Origin: G047528285 sp047528285
Lineage (GTDB): Bacteria; Pseudomonadota; Gammaproteobacteria; Enterobacterales; Enterobacteriaceae
Assembly (NCBI GenBank): GCA_047528285.1
Contig: CP180022.1
Location: 620,001 to 684,000, forward strand
Reading direction: 5' to 3'
DNA length: 64,000 bases
Part shown: piece by piece, positions 1-11,167 of the stretch
Numbering within the stretch: position 1 is the stretch's first letter
Layout of the letters: the number at the start of each line of letters is the position of its first letter
Program-made: the position numbers and the translations under genes
Notes under the pieces: generated by a model
The model's database searches: none
Seen by the model: only the letters and a program-made list of their open reading frames with translations
What the model was told of the DNA's origin: nothing

Positions 1-404
1 CTGTTAAACTCAAAAAATCATCTATGGTCAGCGAAAGAATAAAACCAACAAATAAACCAGAAAAATTTAAATTTACACATCCATATAAAAAACTATCTTT
101 TGAAACTATTTGCTTTAATAATCAAACTTATACATATAAATGTCATTTATTGCATAATAATTACTAAACATTTTTAAAAAATATTTAGTACTAGAAAAAT
201 GCAATAGCGCAATATTTTAATCTTTACTTATCAGTATGATAAAAACTGATGCTATTGAAAATAGTATATATATCCCTATCGACAGTAATAACTGTATTGT
301 TAAATACTCTGATACTGAAATCGAAATACAAAACAAAAAATATCATTATCTGGAACAATACCTCTTTGGTATATTCGATATCATTGTATAATTAAATTTC
401 AATA

Positions 405-432
405 AAAATATAAAATATAAAATATAAAATAT
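405..432. repeat. 7-bp tandem repeat, 4 units
   Basis: Four consecutive copies of AAAATAT. This is a simple-sequence tract that would be prone to slippage. No function is visible. Confidence 0.8.
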
Positions 433-597
433 AAATCGTCATTTCAGTTAACTTTTAAAGTTTAATCATGAAATTATTTCACATTCCTCCCCTGCTACAT
501 CATCTATCTATAGATAATTCTTTTATACTCAGTTTTTCGTTAGTGCTATAAAATTATACATGAGACCATGCTTGAATGAAAAAAGCATACGAGTAAT

Positions 598-639
598 TTA
601 TAACGATATATGCTGACTTTCACGCATATATCGTTATAA
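598..639. repeat. 16-bp perfect inverted repeat
   Basis: Arms at 598-613 and 624-639 are exact reverse complements around a 10-base loop. The left arm is TTATAACGATATATGC. No U-rich tract follows on either strand, so it is not a standard terminator. No gene lies within 550 bases. Confidence 0.8.
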
Positions 640-1230
640 TCATATTTAGCTTATTGACGCTAATCGTTTTATTTTCAAGAAAATCTCGTGTGTTTTTGTA
701 GTTAAAAAGATTAATTTTTATGTGTTGACTAGATCTCTCCACTATAAGCTAAAATAGACGATGGTACATACTATGTTAGTTATTTATAGACGTAAGACTT
801 CATGAGAAAAAAGAATCTAGAAATTTCATCGATGAATATATAAAATTATACTATAAAAAACATATAAATTTACAAACAAGTCAACGCTCAAACTCCTTTT
901 CTGAGTTAAACATAATTTGCTTAATTAGTAGTTTTTATATAACGCAAAAAGAATAAAATCAAATAAAAAAGAAAGATCGCACTATACAAAAAATGGTTTT
1001 TTATTCTTTATGATACTCAGCTCATAATGTAATCAAAAACTTCAGTATTATGCTAAATACTGACTTTATTTTCCTGATAAAGAAACGATAAAAAACATAA
1101 AAACAAACCTTATTACTATTTTAAACACTACAGATATCACTAGAACAACGTTAGTAAGCATGGTTAAAGGAATATAAACTACAGCAAAAATGGTTTCCAA
1201 AAAGATTTTTTATTACCCTGGAAACGGAAC

Positions 1231-2442
1231 TTAACGATATTTTCGCATCACAAGCGTTGCATTAGTGCCGCCAAAACCAAAGCTATTACTCATAACCGTA
1301 ATCAATTTGCGTTTTGTCAGCTTGGTAATGAGGTTCATACCTTCCGCTTGCGGATCAAGTTCTTCGATATTGATGCTAGGTGCAATAAAACCGTGTTCAA
1401 GCATAAGCAAAGTAAAAATCACCTCATGCACCCCTGCTGCACCCAGCGAATGACCTGTCATCGTTTTTGTGGAAGAGAAGGCGGGATGCTGGTTTCCAAA
1501 GGTTTCGCGAATCGCCCAAAGCTCTTTCACATCACCAACCACCGTAGAGGTACCATGAACATTAAGATAATCCACTGGGGTATCCACATCTTTCAGCGCC
1601 ATTTTCATACAACGGATTGCACCTTCACCGGATGGAGCAACCATATCTGATCCGTCAGAAGTTGCACCGTAACCGATGATTTCAGCATAAATATGAGCAC
1701 CGCGAACCAAGGCATGTTCTAGCTCTTCTACAACCACAATCCCGCCGCCACCAGCAATTACAAAGCCGTCGCGGTTGATATCATAGGTACGCGAAGCTTT
1801 CTCTGGTGTTTCGTTATAATGAGTAGACAACGCACCCATAGCATCAAATTCACAGGCCATTTCCCAGCACAACTCTTCACCACCACCAGCGAAAATAACA
1901 TCCTGTTTGCCAAATTGAATCATTTCCACCGCATTACCGATACAGTGCGCAGAAGTTGAACAGGCAGAGCTAATAGAATAGTTTACTCCGCGGATTTTAA
2001 AAGGCGTTGCCAAACACGCTGAGACGCCAGATGCCATCGCTTTGGTCACCATGTACGGTCCGACACCACGTAACCCGCGAGCGCGCATGCCGTCAGATCC
2101 GGCAACTTGATTACGAGGAGACCCCCCCCCTGATCCCACAATAAGACCCGTGCGCTCATTAGAGACCATTTCCGGATCCAGCCTGGAATCAGCAATCGCC
2201 TGCTCCATAGATAGAAAGACGTAGACAGAGGCATCACTCATAAAGCGCGCTATTTTACGATCAATTAACCCAGTGGTATCAAGTTTGACATTTCCCCAGA
2301 GATGACTACGCATGCCGGAATCTTTTAATTCCTGAGAAAAAACGATTCCGGCACGGCCTTGTTGCAACGAGGCCAGGACTTCTTTTTGGTCGTTACCGAT
2401 ACTTGATAAAATTCCCAAGCCGGTAATTACAGCACGTTTCAT
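1231..2442 (-). CDS. fabB: 3-oxoacyl-ACP synthase I (FabB)
   Basis: This is the beta-ketoacyl-ACP synthase that condenses acyl-ACP with malonyl-ACP in fatty-acid elongation, and in enterics it is required for unsaturated fatty acids. The 403-residue protein aligns end to end with E. coli FabB (406 residues). The thiolase-fold triad is present: Cys161 in SSACSTSAHC, His296 in NVHGTST and His331 in MTGHSLG. The glycine-rich C-terminal NSFGFGGTNA motif is intact. The start is supported by AGGAAG a few bases upstream of the ATG. A run of nine G (2122-2130 as C on the plus strand) encodes the Gly-Gly-Gly of GSGGGS and is in frame here. The gene stands alone; the usual enteric neighbour mnmC was not found. 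Confidence 0.97.
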   Translation of the reverse strand: MKRAVITGLGILSSIGNDQKEVLASLQQGRAGIVFSQELKDSGMRSHLWGNVKLDTTGLIDRKIARFMSDASVYVFLSMEQAIADSRLDPEMVSNERTGLIVGSGGGSPRNQVAGSDGMRARGLRGVGPYMVTKAMASGVSACLATPFKIRGVNYSISSACSTSAHCIGNAVEMIQFGKQDVIFAGGGEELCWEMACEFDAMGALSTHYNETPEKASRTYDINRDGFVIAGGGGIVVVEELEHALVRGAHIYAEIIGYGATSDGSDMVAPSGEGAIRCMKMALKDVDTPVDYLNVHGTSTVVGDVKELWAIRETFGNQHPAFSSTKTMTGHSLGAAGVHEVIFTLLMLEHGFIAPSINIEELDPQAEGMNLITKLTKRKLITVMSNSFGFGGTNATLVMRKYR

Positions 2443-2487
2443 TTCATACTTCCTATATTATTTATAATAATACTTTATTTAAATTAC

Positions 2488-2519
2488 TTATTTAAGATTA
2501 CATTCGTAATCTTAAATAA
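2488..2519. repeat. 14-bp perfect hairpin upstream of fabB
   Basis: Arms 2488-2501 and 2506-2519 are exact reverse complements around ATTC. It lies 46 bases upstream of the fabB start. A second small inverted repeat (ATCCAAT, 2 bases, ATTGGAT) follows directly. It could be a hairpin in the fabB leader or a relic; no known FabR or FadR site could be recognised. Confidence 0.6.
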
Positions 2520-5500
2520 TCCAATCCATTGGATGTTAACAACATTTTCATTGAAAAGCCCCTATAGATATAACAATATATCTTTTGATAAAGAATAACT
2601 ATGCTATCATAAACTGGTTAGCCTATTGTTTATTTCCATTCTATACTGCAATAATTAGGGTACAATTGCATGAGAAGATTTAATAACATTTCTCATCAAG
2701 TTATAATATATTTTGTCAGAAGATTACCGCGTTTTTTTGAACAGCAACAGTTTCTCAATCTATGGAGGCGCATCATTCTCACTTATATTAAACCTAGCCA
2801 TAACCTGACTCAATTTTGCTATTTTATTTAGATACCCTTAATCATAAACCACCACTGTAAGTACCTTAATAGCCCGATATTATCCTTTATTTAGATCAAA
2901 AAATTCAGTATGCTTTCGCAGCATATGTATAGTATTCATTAACCGTGACAAGAAGTGTTGCTCCTATCAGGTTGTTGCCAATAGGCAACTGACATATACA
3001 TATTATTTTCGAAAACGACTTCAGTGAAGTTAATATATTGATTCGAAAACTCTATTTTTATCTCAATGATACATATATATCTATGCATTTATCGCAATAT
3101 CTAATATTAATTTAGATATAATTTAAATTTATTTATCTGCTAGATAAATGCACCATTTCAACCATCAATAGTCATCTCTGATATAACAACATGTTGTATT
3201 CAAAAAACCTCTATCGTTAGCAGTAAAATTAATTCATAAAAAATATCCGGCTATCAGAAAAATCGTAAAACCTTTTCTATATGATCGAAAAATTATCTTC
3301 CGCTCTTATCATACAAGATTGATTTTACTTACATTTTAGTTCTCATTAAAAAATCTAATCGACTTAAAAATTATTTTTGTGATAACAGCCTTATAGTTAA
3401 TATGCCAATTAGGATTCCTATAAACCTTTATATTAAATGCCGATTAATGAAAATACTTTCAATTCAATACTAAAGAGCTCTATCTGATCCTCTAATTTAT
3501 ATGGCAACACTGATGTATGATAAAGTTAGGAGATTTCAAAAGAATAAAATTATTAATTTTATGATAACAAATTAAAATATGAGGATATTTTCACATATTA
3601 CTTTGACATTAAATCATCTATCTATATATTTAATATAGAATCACGACACACATTGAGATTCACTGATGCATATCTGTGGGTCTAACGAAAATTTCTCTGG
3701 AACATGCAGGAATAAAGCACACAAAACTATTCTGGATTATCTGGAAATAAAAAAGATGCGGTGTTTTTGAATAGAAAGATAGTATACTTGAAGTATAATG
3801 GAACCATATACAATCTATCTATATATTATAGATGATGGATTGATTAAAAATTTAACATGAAAAACGCCAAATAAAATCGGCAAGTTGATATCAACCATCA
3901 ATTCCAAAACAAAATCTATTTTGATTGTTTTTTGCTAACCTAGATTTTTTAAAATCACAAAACAGGCCTATCCTCTCGCCCTGTAAATTGCTCATATAAA
4001 ATCCTCTATCGCACCTTCCATAACTTCTCATGAACATTGAAATACTCATATTTTATTAAAAATTTTATCCTGATATTTAATAATCAATAAAAATCATGTA
4101 ATTAATAGTCAGGAATCAATCTTGTTGTAAACAAATTCGAACTAATAATAAGCGCCTATTTCTGATAAAAGCAGAGATTATTATAGAATACCAATGCTAT
4201 TCTACGCATATTTTATAGATGAATTCTGTTAAGACACTTAAGAATGGTCTTACATATCTGTATATTATAGTCATGTAAAATAAAATAGCCCCCTAGAAAC
4301 ATTCGAACCAAAATATTAACCAAGTAAAATAAAACCATAGAATACCAAAAATAAAAATCCATTTTAAAAACCATCTAATGATATAAAAAATCTAAAAACA
4401 TATTTTATCATGATAATCTCATGTCTAAATTTATATAGTAAAATTATCCATTATAATATTTAGAAAACAGTTTCCTTTTTTACAGCAAACACAACCTTAC
4501 AATCCAACCATTTTCGTCAAAAACCTGTGCAGATAATTAAGAGGTTATTATTATGTTGTTACTGACACAATCAGTTATTTTAAAATTTTTTACAAAATTC
4601 CATGTTAAAATAACAGTGTTAACCTAAATTAAATAATTAAATAAAATCCAATTTATTCAACAAAACCTTTAATTAATTCTGTTAAAATAGACCACATTTA
4701 TCAAGGATTGATACACAGTTACCAAGAATTAATTTTTATGCTTCATACTTTCTATAAAGTTCTGCTGTTTTTATATCAAATTTATATAAATCTTTACAAG
4801 TTTTATGGTTGTCAATATTTATTAGATATGGTTAATATCATACCTTATTCAATAACCTTGTTATATTTTCATGTCTAAGTTTTTAAAAGGGTTTTCAAAC
4901 AAGATTTTTGATAGAAAGACTCTTGATATAGATATGATCTAAGTTGCGTATTTTATGCATATAGCATAAATATCTAGTGAAGAATCTTCTTTGAAAACTG
5001 TAATATTAGGTACTCTTGATATTAAGAAACCATGATTTATCATCATGTATTTTAAATGCATCTAAACAAGTATCAGGTTACTTATAAATATCTATACAGT
5101 GTATGTGCAACAAAAGGAATATTCATTGACATATCGATAATTATCTGGTGAAAGTTCTAAAAAAAATAAAACTAGAGCATTTTCATATAAGTACTTATAT
5201 ATAGAGTTAAAAACCTGAATGCATTTTAAAAAAAACAGAAAACACCTCATCAACAAATTTAAGTTATGAACAACATTAAACAATAGGCAAATATCTGTGA
5301 GGAAATGAAAGGACCAAGGAAGCAAAAATCATTAATTTACTCTTCCTTTCCCTTTAATGGAACGCTATAAATCAAGAATGCGCTTATTCCTGTATGGGCG
5401 AAGTAAAATATATCTAAAGTAATAATATTTGAAAAATCTCTCCTGGGCCTGCAAAAAATCAAAAGTGTTGCTTATTAAAAATAGATAGATTCATTATAAG

Positions 5501-6298
5501 AAAATATCTTGTATTGAATTTTAAACCTCTCCTTTTCTCTGAAGTAAAGACTCACTGAATAGTAAGATCTTATTATAGCTTACAGCGATCAAAAATGACT
5601 GACGCTAGGTTCATACCTACAAGCGATATGCACAAACGCAAATTTCTCTTTTTTAACTTATTTTTGAACTTATGAATAAGGAAAAAATGATTATATTCTT
5701 CTAAAATAGAAGTCTATTATTTTTAATAATAGATAGAGAAGTTTATCAACTAAAATTCCATGTAAAGATTTTAGAAATAACAATAAATTAATTATTCAAT
5801 AAAGTATAAAAATATCCATTCACTAACTGAACTATTTTATCGTCTAGGAGAAAATTTGAATAATGTAATCCACAAAACTGATTCTCTAATACGGCGTGGA
5901 ATTACCAGCGCAATTTGCTAATATTTGGAACCTCCAGACTAACAGCTTAGAAAAGAGTATACACAAACCGAAAAGAAAATTTCACTTTCCCTATCAGACC
6001 CTGTATAAAAAGTGGTTGCTATTTGTTCTGCTGGCACGAGCGATAAACGGGGAATTAGATAAAATGCACGTTGCTAAATATGATATTATCAATAATTTTT
6101 CTAACCTTCATGGTTAACAACTATCATAAGTTTATTCAGTATATATATTACTGGTGGTATTATAAGTCCAGAGTCACGACCATTACACTATATTCGTAAA
6201 ATTACAGAATGCACTACTCAGATAGCCTGCTCACTACTTGGAAGTATTTCGAGCTAAAAGCTCGATGAATTATATCATTTTATACAAGAAAAATTGAA
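2520..6298. other. Spacer without recognisable gene
   Basis: About 3.8 kb of AT-rich DNA with stops in every frame. A short inverted repeat lies at 5713-5733 (TCTATTATT, TTT, AATAATAGA). The part 5840-6117 is less AT-rich and has a 73-codon open frame at 5896-6117 that may be a decayed gene, but I could not match it to a family. Confidence 0.5.
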
Positions 6299-7135
6299 AT
6301 GAATCAAATTTATCATGCATTGTCCATTGCTGGCACAGATCCCCATTGATCGAGCTGGAATTCAGGCTGTGATTTGAAATCTTTTTTCGCCATCGGCGTA
6401 TATGGAATCACAGAGGTACTCTTGTTAGTAGCACAAAACACGTGCAGGGTGTGCAATCACTCTATCCCATTAATACCGACTTTGTAGCTACGAAAATGGA
6501 ATCTGTACTTAGTGACGTGCGCATCAATAACACTAAAATCGGTATATTCGGAGAAACATTAATCATTCATGCAGTAATATCCAAACTTAGGGAACACACC
6601 CTATTCCCTGAGTTATGCTCTGGATATTGTCACAATAGAGCTAAAATTGGCGATGCGTTATTAGATAACGATATAATAAATAGCTTATGCGAGATATTTT
6701 ATTGCCATTAGCATCAATTATTATCACTAATTTACTAGAAGCAACGATCTTACTTAACTGCACGCTAGCAATAAATAAAGATCAAATACACCAGCAAAAA
6801 AACTGCGATGCTGAACACTGGGTGTTCTTAAGACAGTGCTTTTATGAATGAAAGAAGGATATTTAAATAGCAGCATAAACCTAGATTGATTAATTATCCC
6901 AGAATTATAAACTGCGGTTTGAATTTGTTAACGAGTTGCAATTAAAAGTATTCACGGTACAGTTTATACGCTATCAGCAGCGCTGGCGGCGCTACCTTTA
7001 CGCTATAATGATTGGTCTGCTGGCATAAAATACTGCTATAGCAAAAACATGGCTACATCGAGCATATCTGCATACTGATGATTTAAACTTAAGACACGGC
7101 ATCGGACCATTCATCATTTGTATGATGAATGGTAA
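6299..7135 (+). pseudogene. thiD: thiD pseudogene (HMP/HMP-P kinase)
   Basis: Relic of the hydroxymethylpyrimidine (phosphate) kinase of thiamine synthesis. From the ATG the frame reads MNQIYHALSIAGTDPH and hits a stop where ThiD has SGGAGIQADLK. The match resumes as DLKSFFAIGVYGI, then VQSLYPINTDFVATKMES and VLSDVRINNTKIGIFGET. The middle is lost or scrambled. Near the end HGTVYTLSAALAALPLRY replaces the ThiD HGTGCTLSAALAALRPRH, so the anion-hole Gly-Cys is changed. The terminal HGIGP-(frameshift)-HHLYDEW-stop matches ThiD's HGIGPVHHFHAWW. Total span is close to the normal gene length (about 800 bases). Several stops and frameshifts make it non-functional. I did not find a thiM relic beside it. 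Confidence 0.9.
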
Positions 7136-9719
7136 TCTCCGTGTTAATTTATTTATAATTTATAATCGATATACTATATTATACTATTTATTATACAATA
7201 TCTACCATCTACAAGGTAAAGATCAATAATGAAATCCCATTATTGCATTTCGGCGGGACTAGTGACGCACTAAAAATCGCTAATAGTGGTTATGTCAAGC
7301 AAATGCCTTAAAACTATTTATAACATGGATGCGAATCTTCTTCCTTCTTACCGATTCATCAATACAATCAAGAAATACTACATGACTAAACCCAGTAATT
7401 ATGAATCATTTTATGTCTTTTTTAACGTTTTTGTCGCTAAATACGCACCATTCTCATTGCAATGGATCCTTCAAGTGAAATCTTTTTCGAAAACCTGAAC
7501 AAACAACGCAAGTGTATTCAGAGCTTTAATCTCTGAAATAAAATATCCATAGTTAAATAATGCTAGTTGTTAACCAGAAAATACGTTTTCGATGAATTTT
7601 ACTGTTGGTATCACCCTGTTCTGAAAGCGACCTTGTCAAAGACCTCCCAATATTTTCGATTTACATACAAGTAAAACCGAAAAAGATATCTTTTTAGATA
7701 AATTATTATATTTATTATATCTATCAGGCATAATAAATACACTTCAAAACTTAATAGATGCTCCCTGATTAAGTTAGATATAAATACATAATTAAATTGT
7801 TAGTAAACTAAACTGTTAGTAAAGAGAAAAAATAACGTTTCCTATCTTTGTTAGTTTTCTGTATATATTTTGATATCAATAAAATATTGAATAATATTCA
7901 AGACTCTCTCTAGCAAGAGAGATAGAATTTTTAGTCGTCATTTTTTCTGGAAAATTCGACGCAGGCTAGACTAGCCAGATTTTCTTGGCACGATTTTCTT
8001 TACAACAGAGTTGTCCTATAGCAAAAACTATATTCAAATTGAGCCTCAGACCCCATCAATAAATAACGCATCATCGTCATGCCAAAACAAATACTGAAAG
8101 GTTTATAACAACCTTCTGATATTCTTCAATGTTAAATACCACTAATCAAGTGCAATGGGTGTCCTATTGGCTAACAAAAGAGGACTGCATCCAACTTGTT
8201 ACACGACCGTCTGTCTATACACTTAGACTGAACCCCAGATAATGCCCCTCTTTAACGCCATTATTAATGTTTCATCAAAGTAGCAACTACAACAACATGA
8301 AACATTAACGAACTCTGCAGTATGCGGGTTTAACGTTAATTACCATTAACGACATAGACACAAACATCGGGGTAATCATCATTGCTTTCACTAAAATATG
8401 ATTACTCCAACTGGATTTAATTACACACTCCTGAGGATGCAGACGGATATTCATCTTACCCCTAATGATTACTAACTTTAGCTGTTATTTACGCGCCATC
8501 AACGTAAATTAACCGATTTGCAATATCAGAAATCGAAAAAACTAAGTTGCAAGTCCATTAAGAAACAGAAATCTAACTTTTATGTTTCATTAATATTGAT
8601 ACTAAAAGACAAACATCTAGTTATAGTTGCATATAAATTATATCGCAGCATATTATTTACCACGGATGCAAAATCAAGTTAATTAGCGTCGCTGAAACGC
8701 TATAAGGTCGGCGAATAGTGTCTGATATGCGAATTAAAATTTTTGCACTTTAGTTATCCATTTTCGAAGAGCTTCTCGAGAAAAGATATGTAATTATCAA
8801 AGGGAACCCCAACTCCAGTCATTATCTATTTCCCATTTTTCATAACTCGTTTCCACCAATCCGTACCCCATCAATAATAGTAATCTACACAAGTAGATAT
8901 ATACTTTTCCTTATGCGCGGAAAATAAAAAAAACATATATAACATGTTGTCCTTGCTAAAAAAGACAAACCTGGGGCGATAAACCAATATGTATTAATGC
9001 ATATGTAACCTACTCGTTACGCCACCACCGCAATTTTTATCTACATTCGAATGGTCACATTCTAACGTGGGCATTCTAGAATTCATCTAGCTATAATACT
9101 TAATAATACTTTTAGTACATATCAGAAACTAAATTGATTTGCATGTAAGATACTCTCTATCAAAAAACAATAGATCTTAAAAAAAACAAAATAATTGCAT
9201 TATAGTTCAGACTTTTAATCTCGATAGATTAAATTAGATGCTTATTTATTTTAAATAAAACAGATCGCGTTAGTATGTACTATATGGTTATTGTAAATCA
9301 TTAAAATCGCAATCGATCCATAAATTACTCCGCATCTATCTAAAATAGATGCTTACCATAAAATAAATCATAAAAAACACAACCGAATGTGAATGGGAAA
9401 AATGATCTTAATAACTATTAATCTTTATTTATATATAAAACTAAACGTATTTTGTATAATTATTCTAATCATAGTAAATTAAAGACTCTTTTTCTCGAAG
9501 AGACAAGGATACTTAGTTCATGATATCTGAATTCATAATCTAATTCAATGCATCTTTCTTTCTACTCAGGAGCAACACAAAAAATTTCTTAGTTTTTATT
9601 AAACCCATGAAATAACAGTTTCAGAACATATTCTCAATTACTGGAGTTATCAAATAAATTTTTAAAAAAGTTATTATTAATAATTAACACTGTTTTTATA
9701 TTAATAATATTGTATAATT
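7136..9719. other. Spacer, partly gene-derived
   Basis: No intact gene. Short coding-like pieces remain, for example an open stretch LHFGGTSDALKIANSGYV around 7240-7310 and a 70-codon frame at 7286-7498, and 8000-8500 is richer in GC than its surroundings. None could be assigned to a family; these are probably relics too decayed to read. asnS, which precedes ompF in E. coli, was looked for and not recognised. Confidence 0.5.
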
Positions 9720-9755
9720 ATCATTATATTCACATTAATATGTGAATATAATGAT
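9720..9755. repeat. 16-bp perfect hairpin upstream of porin gene
   Basis: Arms 9720-9735 and 9740-9755 are exact reverse complements around TAAT. The left arm is ATCATTATATTCACAT. It lies 178 bases upstream of the porin start codon, so it may sit in the porin leader or promoter region, or be a terminator-like relic. No U tract follows. Confidence 0.7.
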
Positions 9756-9932
9756 TGCTTATTGCTGTTCTAATAACTTGAAAGGTCAAAATTCATCGAG
9801 TATAATTTTATTGTCATTTCAATATCTGATCCAGCCGTGACAACAAAATCTGTTGAATGCTTGTTTTTATTTTAGCATCTACAGACATTAGATTATTAGC
9901 AGCGAAACATTATATATTTAGAGGGTATCAAA

Positions 9933-11081
9933 ATGAAACTACAGTCTCTTTCCGTACTCATTTCGACCATGCTGATGGTCAGCAGTGCGGGGGCTGCCGA
10001 AGTTTATAATAAAGACGGCAATAAACTGAATCTGTACGGTAAACTCAACGGCATGCATCATTTTTCTGATGATGACGATAAAAACGGCGATTATTCTTCT
10101 ATCCATTATGGCATACAAGGAGAAACTAATATTAGCGACGGGGTTACCGGTTTCGGTACTTGGGAACATGAAGGCGGGCTTAACAAAACTGAAAGCGCAA
10201 GTGCAAAAGATAACTACACCCGGTTAGGTTTTGTTGGTATCAAGTTAACCGACATAGGTAGCATTGACTACGGCAGAAACTATGGAGTTTTGTATGACGT
10301 TGGCGCATGGACTGATGTAATGCCAGCATTCGGCGGCGAAAACAGCATAACTGATAATTTTCTTGCGGGGCGCGCTAGCAACGTTCTGACCTATCGCAAT
10401 TCTAACTTCTTCGGAATGGTCGATGGTTTAAACTTTGCACTGCAGTATCAGGGTAAGAACGAGAGCAAGAAGAATAATATACATACAGATCGCGGCCTAA
10501 AAGAAAAAAATGGAACTGGCTATGGCGTGTCGCTTACCTATGATGTGGGTAACAACGTTTCCGTCGGTGCCACCTATAACAACAGCAAACATATTTTTGT
10601 ACAACAAGAGAAGGCTCCAGTAGGTGTATCATCACCTACCAATAAAGATAAAAAAAATATAGATGGTTACTCTTTCGGGATGAAATATGATGCTTATAAT
10701 CTCTACCTAGCAGCATTGTATAGTGCAACCAGAAACATGACACCATATGGCGATTTCTCATCCAGTAATACTGTTAATGATGAAATTTATGGTTTTGCAA
10801 AAAAAGCTCGTAATCTTGAATTGATTGCACAATATCAGTTTGATTTTGGCCCACGCCCTTCCATTGGGTATTTGCAATCACGAATTGATAGCAATCACAA
10901 CGGCGACAAACATCAAAACATCAAAAAATATGTTGAAGTTGGCGCCAGCTATAAATTTAACAAGAATATGTTAACCTTCATTGATTACCGTATCAATCTA
11001 CTATCCAAAAATAAATTTATTAGTACTACGAAGATCTCCACCGATAATATAGTTGCGTTTGGCATGACCTATATATTCTAA
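9933..11081 (+). CDS. OmpF/OmpC-family trimeric porin
   Basis: General diffusion porin of the outer membrane, 382 residues against about 360-370 in enteric relatives. A signal peptide of about 21 residues ends at SAGA, and the mature protein begins AEVYNKDGNKLNLYGK, the hallmark porin start. Alternating hydrophobic beta-strands follow. The constriction-loop signature appears as MPAFGGENS, and the chain ends in Phe (GMTYIF), the sorting signal for the Bam machinery. Surface loops contain Lys/Asn-rich insertions, for example around residues 220-240. The start is preceded by GAGGG. The gene is monocistronic with its own terminator. OmpC and OmpF cannot be separated safely from sequence alone, so no symbol is given. 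Confidence 0.93.
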   Translation: MKLQSLSVLISTMLMVSSAGAAEVYNKDGNKLNLYGKLNGMHHFSDDDDKNGDYSSIHYGIQGETNISDGVTGFGTWEHEGGLNKTESASAKDNYTRLGFVGIKLTDIGSIDYGRNYGVLYDVGAWTDVMPAFGGENSITDNFLAGRASNVLTYRNSNFFGMVDGLNFALQYQGKNESKKNNIHTDRGLKEKNGTGYGVSLTYDVGNNVSVGATYNNSKHIFVQQEKAPVGVSSPTNKDKKNIDGYSFGMKYDAYNLYLAALYSATRNMTPYGDFSSSNTVNDEIYGFAKKARNLELIAQYQFDFGPRPSIGYLQSRIDSNHNGDKHQNIKKYVEVGASYKFNKNMLTFIDYRINLLSKNKFISTTKISTDNIVAFGMTYIF

Positions 11082-11123
11082 CAATATTTATTATCACAGA
11101 AGATCATTATTAGAGAGGTTCAT

Positions 11124-11167
11124 AAAAAAGGGCGTACAGTATATCATATGTACGCCCTACTTTTTTT
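11124..11167 (+). terminator. Rho-independent terminator of the porin gene
   Basis: The stem GGGCGTAC (11130-11137) pairs with GTACGCCC (11150-11157), is preceded by an A run and followed by seven T. It begins about 45 bases after the porin stop codon. Confidence 0.9.

Larger units (their letters stand above)
1..1230. other. AT-rich spacer before fabB
   Basis: No gene could be supported here on either strand. The sequence is AT-rich with frequent stops in all frames. It holds a short tandem repeat and a perfect hairpin, listed separately. It lies beyond the 3' end of the minus-strand fabB, and I found no convincing terminator next to the fabB stop. Confidence 0.7.
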
